Below, piece by piece: positions 34,411-43,817 of a stretch of DNA of 64,000 nucleotides. Under the pieces are notes generated by a model. The model saw only the letters and a program-made list of their open reading frames with translations. It searched no databases and was not told the DNA's origin. The stretch spans positions 153,961-217,960 of the forward strand of contig NZ_JADPRT010000011.1 in the NCBI RefSeq assembly GCF_015690355.1, in the 5' to 3' direction. The position numbers and the translations under genes were made by a program. This stretch comes from Streptacidiphilus fuscans (lineage in GTDB: Bacteria > Actinomycetota > Actinomycetes > Streptomycetales > Streptomycetaceae). Every line of letters begins with the position of its first letter. Position 1 is the stretch's first letter.

Positions 34411-35582
34411 CCACGCTCGCCCCCGAGTCGGCGGCCTCGGGGTCCGCTCCGCTGCTGGAGACCGTCGTGCTGCGCGACGAACGCGCGCTGGACGCCCTGG
34501 CGGCGGAGTGGGACGAGCTCCAGGACCGCAGTCCCGGCGCCACGCCGTTCCAGTCCCACGCCTGGCTCTCCTCCTGGTGGCACAGCTACGGACGCCCGGG
34601 ACGGCTCCGGCTGGTGACGGTCCGTCGGGCCGACCGGCTGATCGCCCTGGCCCCGCTCCACCGCGACGGCGCTGCGCTGCGCCCGCTCGGCGGGGAGATC
34701 ACCGACTTCCACGACGTGCTGCTCGACCGCGAGCACCTGGACGAGGCCGCCGCCGCGCTGGCCGCCGCGCTGGCGGCGGAGCTGCGCGGCCCCTGCGCCC
34801 GCCTCGACCTCGGCGAGGTCCGCGCCGACGCGGCGCTCCACCACCTCGCCCCGCACTGGCCGTGCACGCTGCGCCGCCTCCCCGGCTCCCTGGTCCAGCA
34901 CCTCCCCGGCGTCCCGATGGACGAGCTGCTGACCCGTCTGCCGGGACGCACGGCGCAGCGCACCAAGGTCAAGCTGCGCAAGCTGGCCTCCGCCGGGATC
35001 GAGGTCCGCACCGTCCCGCCCTGGGAGGCCCCCGAGGCGGTCGACCGGATGCTCGCCCTGCACGCGCTCCAGTGGCGCGACCGCGGCGCGACCCCCGAGC
35101 ACATGCGCGACCGCTTCGCCACGCACCTGCGCGCGGCGGCGACGAGCATGGCCGCGACGGACCGGGCGACGCTCCGCGAGTACCGCCTGGACGGCCGCCT
35201 GATCGCCTGCGACCTCCAACTCCAGGGCCCGACCCTGACGGCGCTCTACGTCTACGGCGTCCACCCGGAGGCCCGCCAGCGCGTCGACATCGCCGGCATG
35301 CTGTTCGGCGAGGCCCTCGCCCACACCGTCGCCGCCGGCCGCCCCGAGCTGAGCCTCTTGCGAGGCAACGAGCCGTACAAACAACGCTGGCGCCCGGACC
35401 CCGCGCACAACGAGCGGGTGCTCGTGGGGTCGCGTGCCGTGGTTGCTGCTGTCGCGCTGACCGCGCACGCGAGCGAGCGGGCGAAGAGCTTTGCGCGGGA
35501 GCGCATGCCGTGGCTGCGGAAAGTCCGCTCGTGGAGGCGTGTTCTACTGCACAAGGCTGCAGGCGACAACGGAATTCAATGA
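34407..35582 (+). CDS. CelD/BcsL-type GNAT acetyltransferase
   Basis: The 391-residue protein belongs to the Acetyltransf_6 (CelD/BcsL) family. It has AEWDELQDRSPGATPFQS and W-LSSWWHSYG in the N-terminal half, and in the C-terminal GNAT fold LDGRLIACDLQLQGPTLTALYVYGVHPEARQ and LSLLRGNEPYKQRW. These proteins acylate sugars of exopolysaccharides or cellulose. It is the last gene of the operon (ATGA overlap upstream) and is followed directly by a long inverted-repeat element at 35591-35726, the likely transcript end. Confidence 0.85.
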   Translation: MTTLAPESAASGSAPLLETVVLRDERALDALAAEWDELQDRSPGATPFQSHAWLSSWWHSYGRPGRLRLVTVRRADRLIALAPLHRDGAALRPLGGEITDFHDVLLDREHLDEAAAALAAALAAELRGPCARLDLGEVRADAALHHLAPHWPCTLRRLPGSLVQHLPGVPMDELLTRLPGRTAQRTKVKLRKLASAGIEVRTVPPWEAPEAVDRMLALHALQWRDRGATPEHMRDRFATHLRAAATSMAATDRATLREYRLDGRLIACDLQLQGPTLTALYVYGVHPEARQRVDIAGMLFGEALAHTVAAGRPELSLLRGNEPYKQRWRPDPAHNERVLVGSRAVVAAVALTAHASERAKSFARERMPWLRKVRSWRRVLLHKAAGDNGIQ

Positions 35583-35590
35583 GGCAAACG

Positions 35591-35726
35591 AGGTAGTTGC
35601 ACCACCAGGGGCGCGGGGAACTGCGCGAGCAACCACTGACATGCGGATGGCCCTGCGCGTTCGGGGCTCTACCTGCGTGGGTGGCTTGTCGCGCAGTTCC
35701 CCGCGCCCCTGGAGGTGCAACCACCT
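35591..35726. repeat. dispersed inverted-repeat element (copy C, most complete)
   Basis: The left half AGGTAGTTGCACCACCAGGG followed by GCGCGGGGAACTGCGCGA pairs with the right half TCGCGCAGTTCCCCGCGCCC followed by GGAGGTGCAACCACCT. The middle holds ATGCGGATGGCCCTGCGCG and a GGGTGGCTTG module shared with the other copies. It begins eight bases after the stop of the last polysaccharide gene. An extra GTGCAACGTCCCT piece lies at about 35768-35780. Confidence 0.85.
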
Positions 35727-35811
35727 GCGGCAGCACACGCCCACCTTCTCGCGCCCGCCCCTGGGTAGTGCAACGTCCCTGCCTGCACCAACGATCTCCT
35801 AATCTCATTCC

Positions 35812-36144
35812 ATGGCCGTCACCCGTTCCATCCTGCTCTTCGTCCTCGCCGCCTTCGCAGAGATCGGCGGGTGTTGGCTGATCTGGCAGGCCGTCCGGGA
35901 GCACCGGACCTGGCTGCTGGCCCTCGGCGGCGTCGTCGCCCTCGGCGCGTACGGGTTCGTCGCCGCCGCGCAGCCGGACGGCGCGTTCGGGCGGGTGCTG
36001 GCCGCCTACGGCGGGGTCTTCGTCGCGGGATCGCTCGCGTGGGGCGTGCTGGTGGACGGGTTCCGGCCGACGGTCTGGGACATCACCGGGGCCTGCGTCT
36101 GCCTGGTCGGCGCGGGGTTGATCATCTATCAGCCGCGCGCCTGA
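35812..36144 (+). CDS. YnfA/UPF0060 small membrane protein
   Basis: The 110-residue protein has four hydrophobic helices and the family's starting signature AFAEIGGCWLIWQAVRE, ending with DITGACVCLVGAGLIIY. It is the normal length for the YnfA family, which is related to small multidrug-resistance transporters. Function in actinobacteria is not established. No strong ribosome site precedes the ATG. Confidence 0.9.
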   Translation: MAVTRSILLFVLAAFAEIGGCWLIWQAVREHRTWLLALGGVVALGAYGFVAAAQPDGAFGRVLAAYGGVFVAGSLAWGVLVDGFRPTVWDITGACVCLVGAGLIIYQPRA

Positions 36145-36180
36145 CGTCCTCACCGAGGTCGCCCGCTTACGGTGACGTTC

Positions 36181-37020
36181 ATGCGCTCGCCGACCCTCCG
36201 ACCGCGGCTTCTGCTCCTCTCGCTGGTGGCCCTGCTGCTCGGCGGGTTGGCGGCCCTCGGCGCGACCGCGCGCTCCCTGCGGCCCGCGCCGTTCGGGGAC
36301 GCCGTCGCCGACTCGTCCAACCCGCACGCGCGCGGGGTCACGGCGGACGCGCTGCGGGTCACGTCCTCCGGCGCCGTGCAGGCCTACGACCGGCGTACCG
36401 GTCAGGCCGCGTGGAGCTACCGCAGGCCGGGAAGCACGCCGATCCGCCTGGTCCCGCTGACCGGAGACGACGGCGACAGCAACGACGGGACGACCGTGGC
36501 CGTCTGGGACGACGGAATGCTCACCGGCCTCCAACCCGGCGCAGCCGCCGTGCGCTGGCACCGGTTCGTGCCCGGGGTCACAGCCGGCGGCCCACTGCTG
36601 GTCGTGCCCCTCGGCAGCGAGCCCCAGCAGGGCGTGCCGCTGCCTCCGCCGACGACGCCCACCGGAGCGTCGTTCCTGGTGCTGACCTCCCAGCTGGTGA
36701 TGACCTACAACACCGGCGACGGGACGATCCGCACCTCGACCCTGCCGCCCCAGGGCTGCCGCTACCGGCTGACCGGCCCGGCCGCGCCCGCGCAGGTGGG
36801 GGACTGGCTGGTGGTGCGCCGCGACTGCGCGGACGGCGGGGTCACGCTGGAGGGCTACGACCTCGACGGACGGCGCTGGGGCCGTCCCTACGACGCCGTG
36901 GCGACGAGCGGGGTTGGCGGCAGCGCTCTCCAGGTCACGGCGCTGCCGTGGCTGCGGTCCTTCACCGTCGACCTGGTCACGGGTCGAGCGGCTCAGGAAT
37001 GCATTTGCGCGGCCCGTTAG
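36181..37020 (+). CDS. secreted or membrane-anchored PQQ-like beta-propeller protein
   Basis: The protein has about 279 residues. It begins with a hydrophobic anchor (LLLLSLVALLLGGLAALGA, residues 9-27). The extracellular domain has propeller-like strands such as VQAYDRRTGQAAWSYRRPG and VAVWDDGMLTGLQPG, the D-x-x-T/G-G-x-x-x-W pattern of PQQ-like repeats. One cysteine pair (GCRYR, RRDCADG) and a C-terminal CICAAR occur. ATG 36181 is preferred to GTG 36172, but the evidence is slight. Function is unknown. Confidence 0.7.
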   Translation: MRSPTLRPRLLLLSLVALLLGGLAALGATARSLRPAPFGDAVADSSNPHARGVTADALRVTSSGAVQAYDRRTGQAAWSYRRPGSTPIRLVPLTGDDGDSNDGTTVAVWDDGMLTGLQPGAAAVRWHRFVPGVTAGGPLLVVPLGSEPQQGVPLPPPTTPTGASFLVLTSQLVMTYNTGDGTIRTSTLPPQGCRYRLTGPAAPAQVGDWLVVRRDCADGGVTLEGYDLDGRRWGRPYDAVATSGVGGSALQVTALPWLRSFTVDLVTGRAAQECICAAR

Positions 37021-37114
37021 AATTACTTGAAATCTGCAGCAGGGGTCCGTCCGGACGGTCCCGCAGCCAGTTACCGTCCCGCACCCCCGGGCCCAGCTAC
37101 GGAGCCGCTTCGCC

Positions 37115-38713
<1,599 letters not shown>

Positions 38714-39063
38714 ATTATCAGTAGCAAAACCCTGTATCGGAACTGTTCGACTAGTCGGGGGATCATGCATCTGGACCAGAAGAGTTCATATCGCCTTCTG
38801 GTCCTTCCCTCTCCCGGGTCTGCTGTGATTCCTGGGAATCCGGATTCCGCCGCACTGCTCAATTACCGCTGCTGATCAGCATTTTCGCGGAATCGGGTGA
38901 GTCAGATCGGGGGCGTGCAGCCCAGTAGTGCACGCTCCCCGAGTGCGCGCCAGCACCACTTCGGCATGGGAATCCATGTATCGACCTTGTCGAATGGGTG
39001 GCCATCGGGCCTGCCATGGGTGATCATGGGATTCCGACAGAGCACTGCTACGAGGAGGCACGG
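38714..39063. other. intergenic region between the ABC-F gene and the small HTH gene
   Basis: These 350 bases are AT-richer than their surroundings and show no convincing gene. They hold the terminator at 38773-38804 and a second GC-rich hairpin at 38909-38940 (GCGTGCA arms, 9-base loop, flanked by GGGG/CCCC). The promoter of the HTH gene should lie between about 38820 and 39040. The second hairpin could be a leader structure of that transcript. Confidence 0.5.
38773..38804 (+). terminator. terminator after the ABC-F gene
   Basis: A perfect 10-bp stem GGACCAGAAG/CTTCTGGTCC (38773-38782 and 38795-38804) with a 12-base loop, followed by TTCCCT, lies 60 bases after the stop codon. Confidence 0.7.
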
Positions 39064-39297
39064 GTGGCCGAGACTCTGAAAAAGGGCAGCCGGGTGACTG
39101 GTGCCGCACGGGAGAAGCTCGCGACCGAGCTGAAGAAGAAGTACGACTCCGGTGCGAGTATCCGCGCGTTGGCGGAGGAGACGGGTCGTTCGTACGGCTT
39201 CGTCCACCGCATGCTCAGCGAGTCCGGGGTGTCCCTGCGCGGCCGTGGCGGCGCCACCCGCGGCAAGGCCAAAGCCGCGGCGGCGTCCGGTTCCTGA
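39064..39297 (+). CDS. small helix-turn-helix protein conserved in streptomycetes
   Basis: The 77-residue basic protein has a GTG start at 39064 with GAGGAGG at ideal distance; the longer upstream frame is not used. The centre is an HTH with KKYDSGASIRALAEETGRSY and GFVHRMLSESG, like the DNA-invertase or helix-turn-helix-23 class. The C-terminal tail (GRGGATRGKAKAAAASGS) is rich in Gly, Arg and Ala. It is a probable DNA-binding protein. Its regulon is unknown. Confidence 0.88.
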   Translation: MAETLKKGSRVTGAAREKLATELKKKYDSGASIRALAEETGRSYGFVHRMLSESGVSLRGRGGATRGKAKAAAASGS

Positions 39298-39463
39298 CGC
39301 TTCGCGTCGTCCCTATCTGCACTTCGACGAAACGGCGGTCCGGGTATCCTCCCCCCGGCCGCCGTTCGTCACGTAAAGGCGCCCCCTGAGTGAGGCTGGG
39401 CAGCGCGGTACGCCAGAGGTTACTCTTCGGTAGCAATGCTTCTGCTACTGCCGGAGGGACCCT

Positions 39464-40249
39464 GTGAGCGATCAAGCAGCCGAGTGGGCGGAGGCGGGCG
39501 TCCGCCTGGAGCTGGCGGGTGAGCTCGCCACGGTCACGCTGTGCCGCCCCGAGCGCCGCAACGCGCAGTCGCCCGCGATGTGGCGCGCGCTGGCCGCGAT
39601 CGGCCGGGAGCTGCCCGGCACCGTCCGCGTGGCACTGCTCCGCGCCGAGGGCCTCTCCTTCTCCGCCGGTCTCAACCGGCAGGCCTTCACCCCCGAGGGC
39701 ATCCCCGGCGAGCGGTCCTTCATCGACCTGGCCAAGAGCGACGACGCCGACGAGGTCATCGCCGAGTACCAGGAGGGCTTCCTCTGGTGGCGCCGCCCCG
39801 ACCTGGTCAGCATCGCCGCGGTCCAGGGCCACGCCGTCGGCGCGGGCTTCCAGCTGGCGCTCGCCTGTGACCTCCGCGTGGTCGCGGAGGACGTCCAGTT
39901 CGCGATGAAGGAGACCGCGCTGGGCCTGGTCCCCGACCTCACCGGCACCAAGCCGCTGGTCGACCTGGTCGGTCCGGCCCGCGCCCTGGAGATCTGCGGC
40001 ACGGGCCGCTGGGTCGGCGCGGAGGAGGCGGCCCGCACCGGGCTCGCCAACCTCGTCGTCCCCGCCGAGGAGCTGGACGCTGCCGCGTCGGAGCTGGCCA
40101 CCGCGCTGTTGGCTGCGCCGCGGAGTGCGCTGATCGAGACGAAGGCGCTGCTGCAGGGCGTGGGCGGACGCACCCTCGACGAGCAGCGCGCGGCGGAGCG
40201 GGCAGCCCAGCTCCGCCGCCTCCGCGACCTGGCGGGCGTGGGGGAGTGA
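39464..40249 (+). CDS. enoyl-CoA hydratase/isomerase family protein
   Basis: The 261-residue crotonase-fold enzyme has an oxyanion-hole motif in SFSAGLNRQAF and in IAAVQGHAVGAGFQLALACD, and KETALGLVPDLTG in the third region. One of the two catalytic glutamates of true hydratases is not obvious, so isomerase or other crotonase chemistry is possible. The GTG start follows GGAGGGACCCT. The upstream GTTACTCTTCGGTAGC has partial dyad symmetry and may be a control site. A repeat element at 40263 follows. Confidence 0.88.
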   Translation: MSDQAAEWAEAGVRLELAGELATVTLCRPERRNAQSPAMWRALAAIGRELPGTVRVALLRAEGLSFSAGLNRQAFTPEGIPGERSFIDLAKSDDADEVIAEYQEGFLWWRRPDLVSIAAVQGHAVGAGFQLALACDLRVVAEDVQFAMKETALGLVPDLTGTKPLVDLVGPARALEICGTGRWVGAEEAARTGLANLVVPAEELDAAASELATALLAAPRSALIETKALLQGVGGRTLDEQRAAERAAQLRRLRDLAGVGE

Positions 40250-40262
40250 CGTTCCCCGGGTG

Positions 40263-40387
40263 AGGTAGTTGGACTTCCTCCAGGGGCGGGGGACTTCTGC
40301 GCGAAGAGTCAGTTGCACTATCCAGGGGCGGGGGGGGGGGGGGCCGGGCCCCCCCCCCCGCGCCCCTAGAAGTGTCTGCAACTACCT
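40263..40387. repeat. dispersed inverted-repeat element (copy D) with G14/C11 tract
   Basis: The ends AGGTAGTT (40263-40270) and AACTACCT (40380-40387) are inverted. Inside are AGGGGCGGGGGACTTCTGCG, then CAGTTGCACTATCCAGGGGC running into 14 G (40330-40343), CCGGG, 11 C (40349-40359) and GCGCCCCTAGA. The homopolymers replace the normal middle of the element. It lies between the convergent enoyl-CoA hydratase and SDR genes. Confidence 0.75.
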
Positions 40388-40404
40388 CACTTGCCTCGTC
40401 TGAC

Positions 40405-41166
40405 TCAAATGCCGTGCAGCGCCCCGCCGTCCACGGGAATCATCACGCCAGTGAGGTAGCTCGCCGCAGGCGAGAGCGCGAATGCCGCGACCTTGCCGAA
40501 CTCCTCCGGCCGCCCGTACCGCCGCAGCGGGATCCCCGCCTCCGCGTGGGCCCGCGCCGCCGCCGGGTCCGCGGCCAAGTTGTCGAGGTGGGCCACCCGC
40601 TCCGTCTCGATCCGAGCCGGGAGCAGGCCGAAGACCCGGATGCCCTCCGGGCCCAGCTCCGTGGCGAGCGTCTTCGCGGCCATCGCCAGACCCGGCCGGA
40701 GGCCGTTGGAGACGGCCAGGCCGGGGATCGGCTCGCGGACCGACGCCGACAGGACGAAGCCGATCGCGCCGCCGTCGCCCAGGACGTCCGCCGCCGCGCG
40801 GGCGATCCGGAGCGCGCCGAGGAAGACCGACTCGAACGCGTCCCGCCACGCCGACTCCGGCGAGGTCAGCACGGAGCCGGCCGCCGGGCCGCCGACGCTG
40901 ATCAGGACGCCGTCGAGGCGGCCGAACCGCTCCAGCGCCGCGCCGATCAGGCGGGTCGCGGTGTCCGGGTCGCCGTTGTCGGCGACCACGCCCTCGGCGA
41001 CCTCCGCTCCACCCAGCGCCTCGACCGCGTCCGCGAGCGATTCCTTGGTGCGGCCGGTGACGACGACCTTCGCGCCGTCGGCGACCAGCTCACGCGCCGT
41101 GGCGAAGCCCAGGCCGCGCGTCGCCGCCGTCACCAGGTAGACGCGGCCACCGAGTCCCAGATCCAT
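40405..41166 (-). CDS. SDR-family oxidoreductase lacking the usual catalytic tyrosine
   Basis: The 253-residue Rossmann protein has the cofactor motif TAATRGLG near the N-terminus, DNGD for the next loop, and the SVGG equivalent of NAG. The family's Y-x3-K is not present: the aligned segment reads LAVSNGLRPGLAMAAK, so tyrosine is replaced although a lysine follows. A C-terminal GVMIPVDGG is normal. This change recurs in an actinobacterial SDR subgroup, so the protein may use another residue or have a non-catalytic role. Its start is six bases after the GH15 gene's stop, so the two are co-transcribed. Confidence 0.85.
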   Translation of the reverse strand: MDLGLGGRVYLVTAATRGLGFATARELVADGAKVVVTGRTKESLADAVEALGGAEVAEGVVADNGDPDTATRLIGAALERFGRLDGVLISVGGPAAGSVLTSPESAWRDAFESVFLGALRIARAAADVLGDGGAIGFVLSASVREPIPGLAVSNGLRPGLAMAAKTLATELGPEGIRVFGLLPARIETERVAHLDNLAADPAAARAHAEAGIPLRRYGRPEEFGKVAAFALSPAASYLTGVMIPVDGGALHGI

Positions 41167-41172
41167 CTCTTC

Positions 41173-42972
41173 CTACTCCTCTTCCGCTGCGGCCAGCGCG
41201 AACGCCGTGTTGACCAGGGCGACATGGGTGAACGCCTGGGGTGTGTTGCCGAGCTGACGACGGGTCAGCGGATCCCACTCCTCCGAGATCAGGCCGAGGT
41301 CGTTGGCCAGACCGGAGACCCGGTCGAACAGGGCCCGCGCCTGGTCCACCCGGCCGATCGCCAGCAGCGCGTCGGCCAGCCAGTACGAGCAGGCCAGGAA
41401 CGCGCCCTCGGTGCCCGCGAGGCCGTCCACCGCGTCCGTCTGGTCGGCGCCCTCGGGCGTCGAGTAGCGGCGGACGAAGCCGTCGTGGTCCAGCTCACGC
41501 TGGATCGCCTCGACCGTCGCCACCACCCGGGTGTCGTACGGGGGCAGGAAGCCGGTCTTGACCACGAAGAGGGTGGCCGCGTCCAGCTCCTTGCCGCCGT
41601 AGTACTGGGTGAAGACGCCCCGCTTCGGGTCGACGCCGCGGGCGGAGACGTCGTCGTGGATCAGGTCGCGCAGCTCGCGCCAGCGCTCGGTGGGGCCGGG
41701 CAGACCGGTCTCGTCGGCGAGCTTGACCGCGCGGTCGAAGGCGACCCAGCACATGATCTTGGAGTGGACGAACTGGCGACGCGGCCCGCGCACCTCCCAC
41801 AGGCCCTCGTCCGGGTCGGACCAGTGCTCCTCCAGGTACTCGAGCAGCTTGCGCAGCAGGCCCCAGACATGGCGCTCTATCGTGATCCCGCGCTGGTGGG
41901 CCAGGTAGAGGGTGTCCACCACCTCGCCGTAGACGTCGAGTTGGAGCTGGTCCACGGCCGCGTTGCCGAACCGGACCGGGTGCGAGCCCTCGTAGCCGGG
42001 CAGCCAGTCCGCGACCGTCTCCGGGAGCCGCCGCTCGCCGCCGACCCCGTACATCGTCTGCAGGTCGGCCGGGTCGCCCGCGATCGCGCGCAGCAGCCAG
42101 TTGTGCCAGGCCTCCGCCTCACGCCGGTAGCCGGCGTTCAGCAGTGCGGAGAGGGTCATCGTGGAGTCGCGCAGCCAGCAGAAGCGGTAGTCCCAGTTGC
42201 GCGCGCCGCCGATCTGCTCGGGCAGTCCCGCCGTCGCGGCGGCGACGATGCCGCCCGTCGGCTCGTAGGTGAGCGCCTTGAGCGTGATCAGCGAGCGCTT
42301 GACGGCCGCGTGGTCCCGGTCGGCCATCTTCGCCGAGCACCGGTCCGACCAGGCCTCCCAGTCGGCGAGCGTGCTCTTCAGCTCCGCCTCCGCGTCCGGG
42401 CGGCGGGGCTGGCGCTGGTGCGAGGGCGCGTAGCTGAGCACGAACGGCACCCGGTCGCCCGCGCGGACGGTGAACGTCGAGACGGTGGCGAAGTCCTTGC
42501 CGACCGTGCGCACGCCGTCGCCGCAGTGCAGCCAGACCGCGTCGGGACCGGCGACCGCGACCCGGTGGTGGTTGGTGCGGCGCATCCACGGGATGATCCG
42601 GGCGTAGTCGAAGCGCAGCCGCACCTCGCCGGTCATGTGCACCTCGCCGCTGACGCCCTCGACGATCCGGATCACGTCGGGGGTCTTGTCGCGCTGCGGC
42701 ATGAAGTCGATCACCCGGACCGTGCCGGTGGCCGTGGTCCACTCGGTCTGCAGCACCAGGCTGTCGCCGACGTAGGAGCGGCGGGGCGCGTGGCCGTCGG
42801 AGGTCGGGGCGATCCGCCAGTGGCCGTGCTCGTCGCCGCCCAGCAGTGCGGCGAAGCAGCTGGGCGAGTCGAACCGCGGCAGGCAGAGCCAGTCGATGGA
42901 ACCGTCCCTGCCCACCAGCGCGGCGGTCTGCAGGTCTCCGATGAGCGCGTAGTCCTCGATGCGTCCGGGCAT
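41173..42972 (-). CDS. glycoside hydrolase family 15 protein (glucoamylase/trehalase-like)
   Basis: The 599-residue protein has the N-terminal beta-sandwich of GH15 (IEDYALIGDLQTAALVGRDG, WLCLPRFDSPSCFAALLGG). The (alpha/alpha)6 catalytic barrel has NWDYRFCWLRD, the general-acid region around DPDEGLWEVRG and the base region GTEGAFLACSYW. Actinobacterial members include acid trehalases and dextran glucosidases; the substrate here cannot be read. No signal peptide is present, which favours a cytoplasmic role such as trehalose or storage-glucan breakdown. It is followed by the SDR gene. Confidence 0.92.
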   Translation of the reverse strand: MPGRIEDYALIGDLQTAALVGRDGSIDWLCLPRFDSPSCFAALLGGDEHGHWRIAPTSDGHAPRRSYVGDSLVLQTEWTTATGTVRVIDFMPQRDKTPDVIRIVEGVSGEVHMTGEVRLRFDYARIIPWMRRTNHHRVAVAGPDAVWLHCGDGVRTVGKDFATVSTFTVRAGDRVPFVLSYAPSHQRQPRRPDAEAELKSTLADWEAWSDRCSAKMADRDHAAVKRSLITLKALTYEPTGGIVAAATAGLPEQIGGARNWDYRFCWLRDSTMTLSALLNAGYRREAEAWHNWLLRAIAGDPADLQTMYGVGGERRLPETVADWLPGYEGSHPVRFGNAAVDQLQLDVYGEVVDTLYLAHQRGITIERHVWGLLRKLLEYLEEHWSDPDEGLWEVRGPRRQFVHSKIMCWVAFDRAVKLADETGLPGPTERWRELRDLIHDDVSARGVDPKRGVFTQYYGGKELDAATLFVVKTGFLPPYDTRVVATVEAIQRELDHDGFVRRYSTPEGADQTDAVDGLAGTEGAFLACSYWLADALLAIGRVDQARALFDRVSGLANDLGLISEEWDPLTRRQLGNTPQAFTHVALVNTAFALAAAEEE

Positions 42973-43003
42973 GGAGCCATCCTGCCCGGTGGGGCAGCCG
43001 AAG

Positions 43004-43792
43004 TCAGGCCTTTCGGGCCAGCCTCACGTCGCGTCGGAAGAGGAAGAACCAGGCGATCGGGATCATCAGCGCGAAGAGCCACCACTGGATCGCGTAGGGC
43101 AGGTGCACGCCCTTGCCGACCACGGCCAGCGAGTTGGAGTTGCTGTCGTTCGGGCTCGGTACCAGCTCGGTCTGCGCGGAGGACGACATGGCGGGGGAGG
43201 ACCCGGTCATCTCCAGATAGCCGGCCAGTACCGGCTGGCTGAAGTTCTTGGCCTGCTCGTGACTGTTGATCAGCATGTACTGCCGGTACGGCAGTCCGCC
43301 CGGGTCGCGGATGCCGGTCAGCGCGGTCGTCTCGTCGGGCCGCAGGCGGCCGGTGACGGTGATCTCGCCCGTCGGCGTGCTCGGCATCGGGGGCAGCTGG
43401 GCGCCGGTGGCGTTGCCGGGGGCGATCCAGCCGCGGTTGACCAGGACGACCTTGCCGTCGTCGGTGACCAGCGGGGTGACCAGGTAGAAGCCGGGCTGGT
43501 CGCCGGAAGCGTCGGTCCGGTTCCGGATCACGACCTCCTTGGCGGCGTCGAAGTGCCCCGTCGCGCTGACGGTGCGATACATCTCACTCAACGGGATCGT
43601 CGCGCCGGGCTTCGACAGCGTCTCCATCGTGACGGCGGGCGCGGCCAGGTTCGCGTTGATCGTCGCGTTGCTGCGGCTGGTCTGCTGGTACCGGTGGTAC
43701 TGCCACTGGCCCAGCCATGCCATGGCCGGGATGAGGGCGAGGAACACCAGGGTCAGGATCAGCCAGCGCCGGGTGAGAAAGATGCGGAGCAC
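43004..43792 (-). CDS. SURF1-family protein, cytochrome oxidase assembly
   Basis: The 262-residue protein has the SURF1 layout: one membrane helix near the N-terminus (WLILTLVFLALIPAMAWLGQW), an extracytoplasmic domain with VLVNRGWIAPG and a GRLRPDE motif, and a second helix near the C-terminus (YAIQWWLFALMIPIAWFFLF). SURF1 assists insertion of haem into cytochrome aa3 oxidase. It lies 31 bases after the start side of the GH15 gene and may be expressed with it or separately. Confidence 0.92.
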   Translation of the reverse strand: MLRIFLTRRWLILTLVFLALIPAMAWLGQWQYHRYQQTSRSNATINANLAAPAVTMETLSKPGATIPLSEMYRTVSATGHFDAAKEVVIRNRTDASGDQPGFYLVTPLVTDDGKVVLVNRGWIAPGNATGAQLPPMPSTPTGEITVTGRLRPDETTALTGIRDPGGLPYRQYMLINSHEQAKNFSQPVLAGYLEMTGSSPAMSSSAQTELVPSPNDSNSNSLAVVGKGVHLPYAIQWWLFALMIPIAWFFLFRRDVRLARKA

Positions 43793-43817
43793 CCCTTGAC
43801 GTTACCTCCGCCCGCTG

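Noticed and set aside
37021..37114. Antibiotic-responsive attenuator before the ABC-F gene
   Set aside because: CCGTCCGGACGG can fold, but there is no leader peptide with a plausible ribosome site. The gap of 94 bases is too short for a confident anti-terminator pair.
38909..38940. GC-rich hairpin considered as part of a tRNA or riboswitch
   Set aside because: There is no cloverleaf, no T-loop consensus and no known riboswitch core. It is recorded only as a hairpin.
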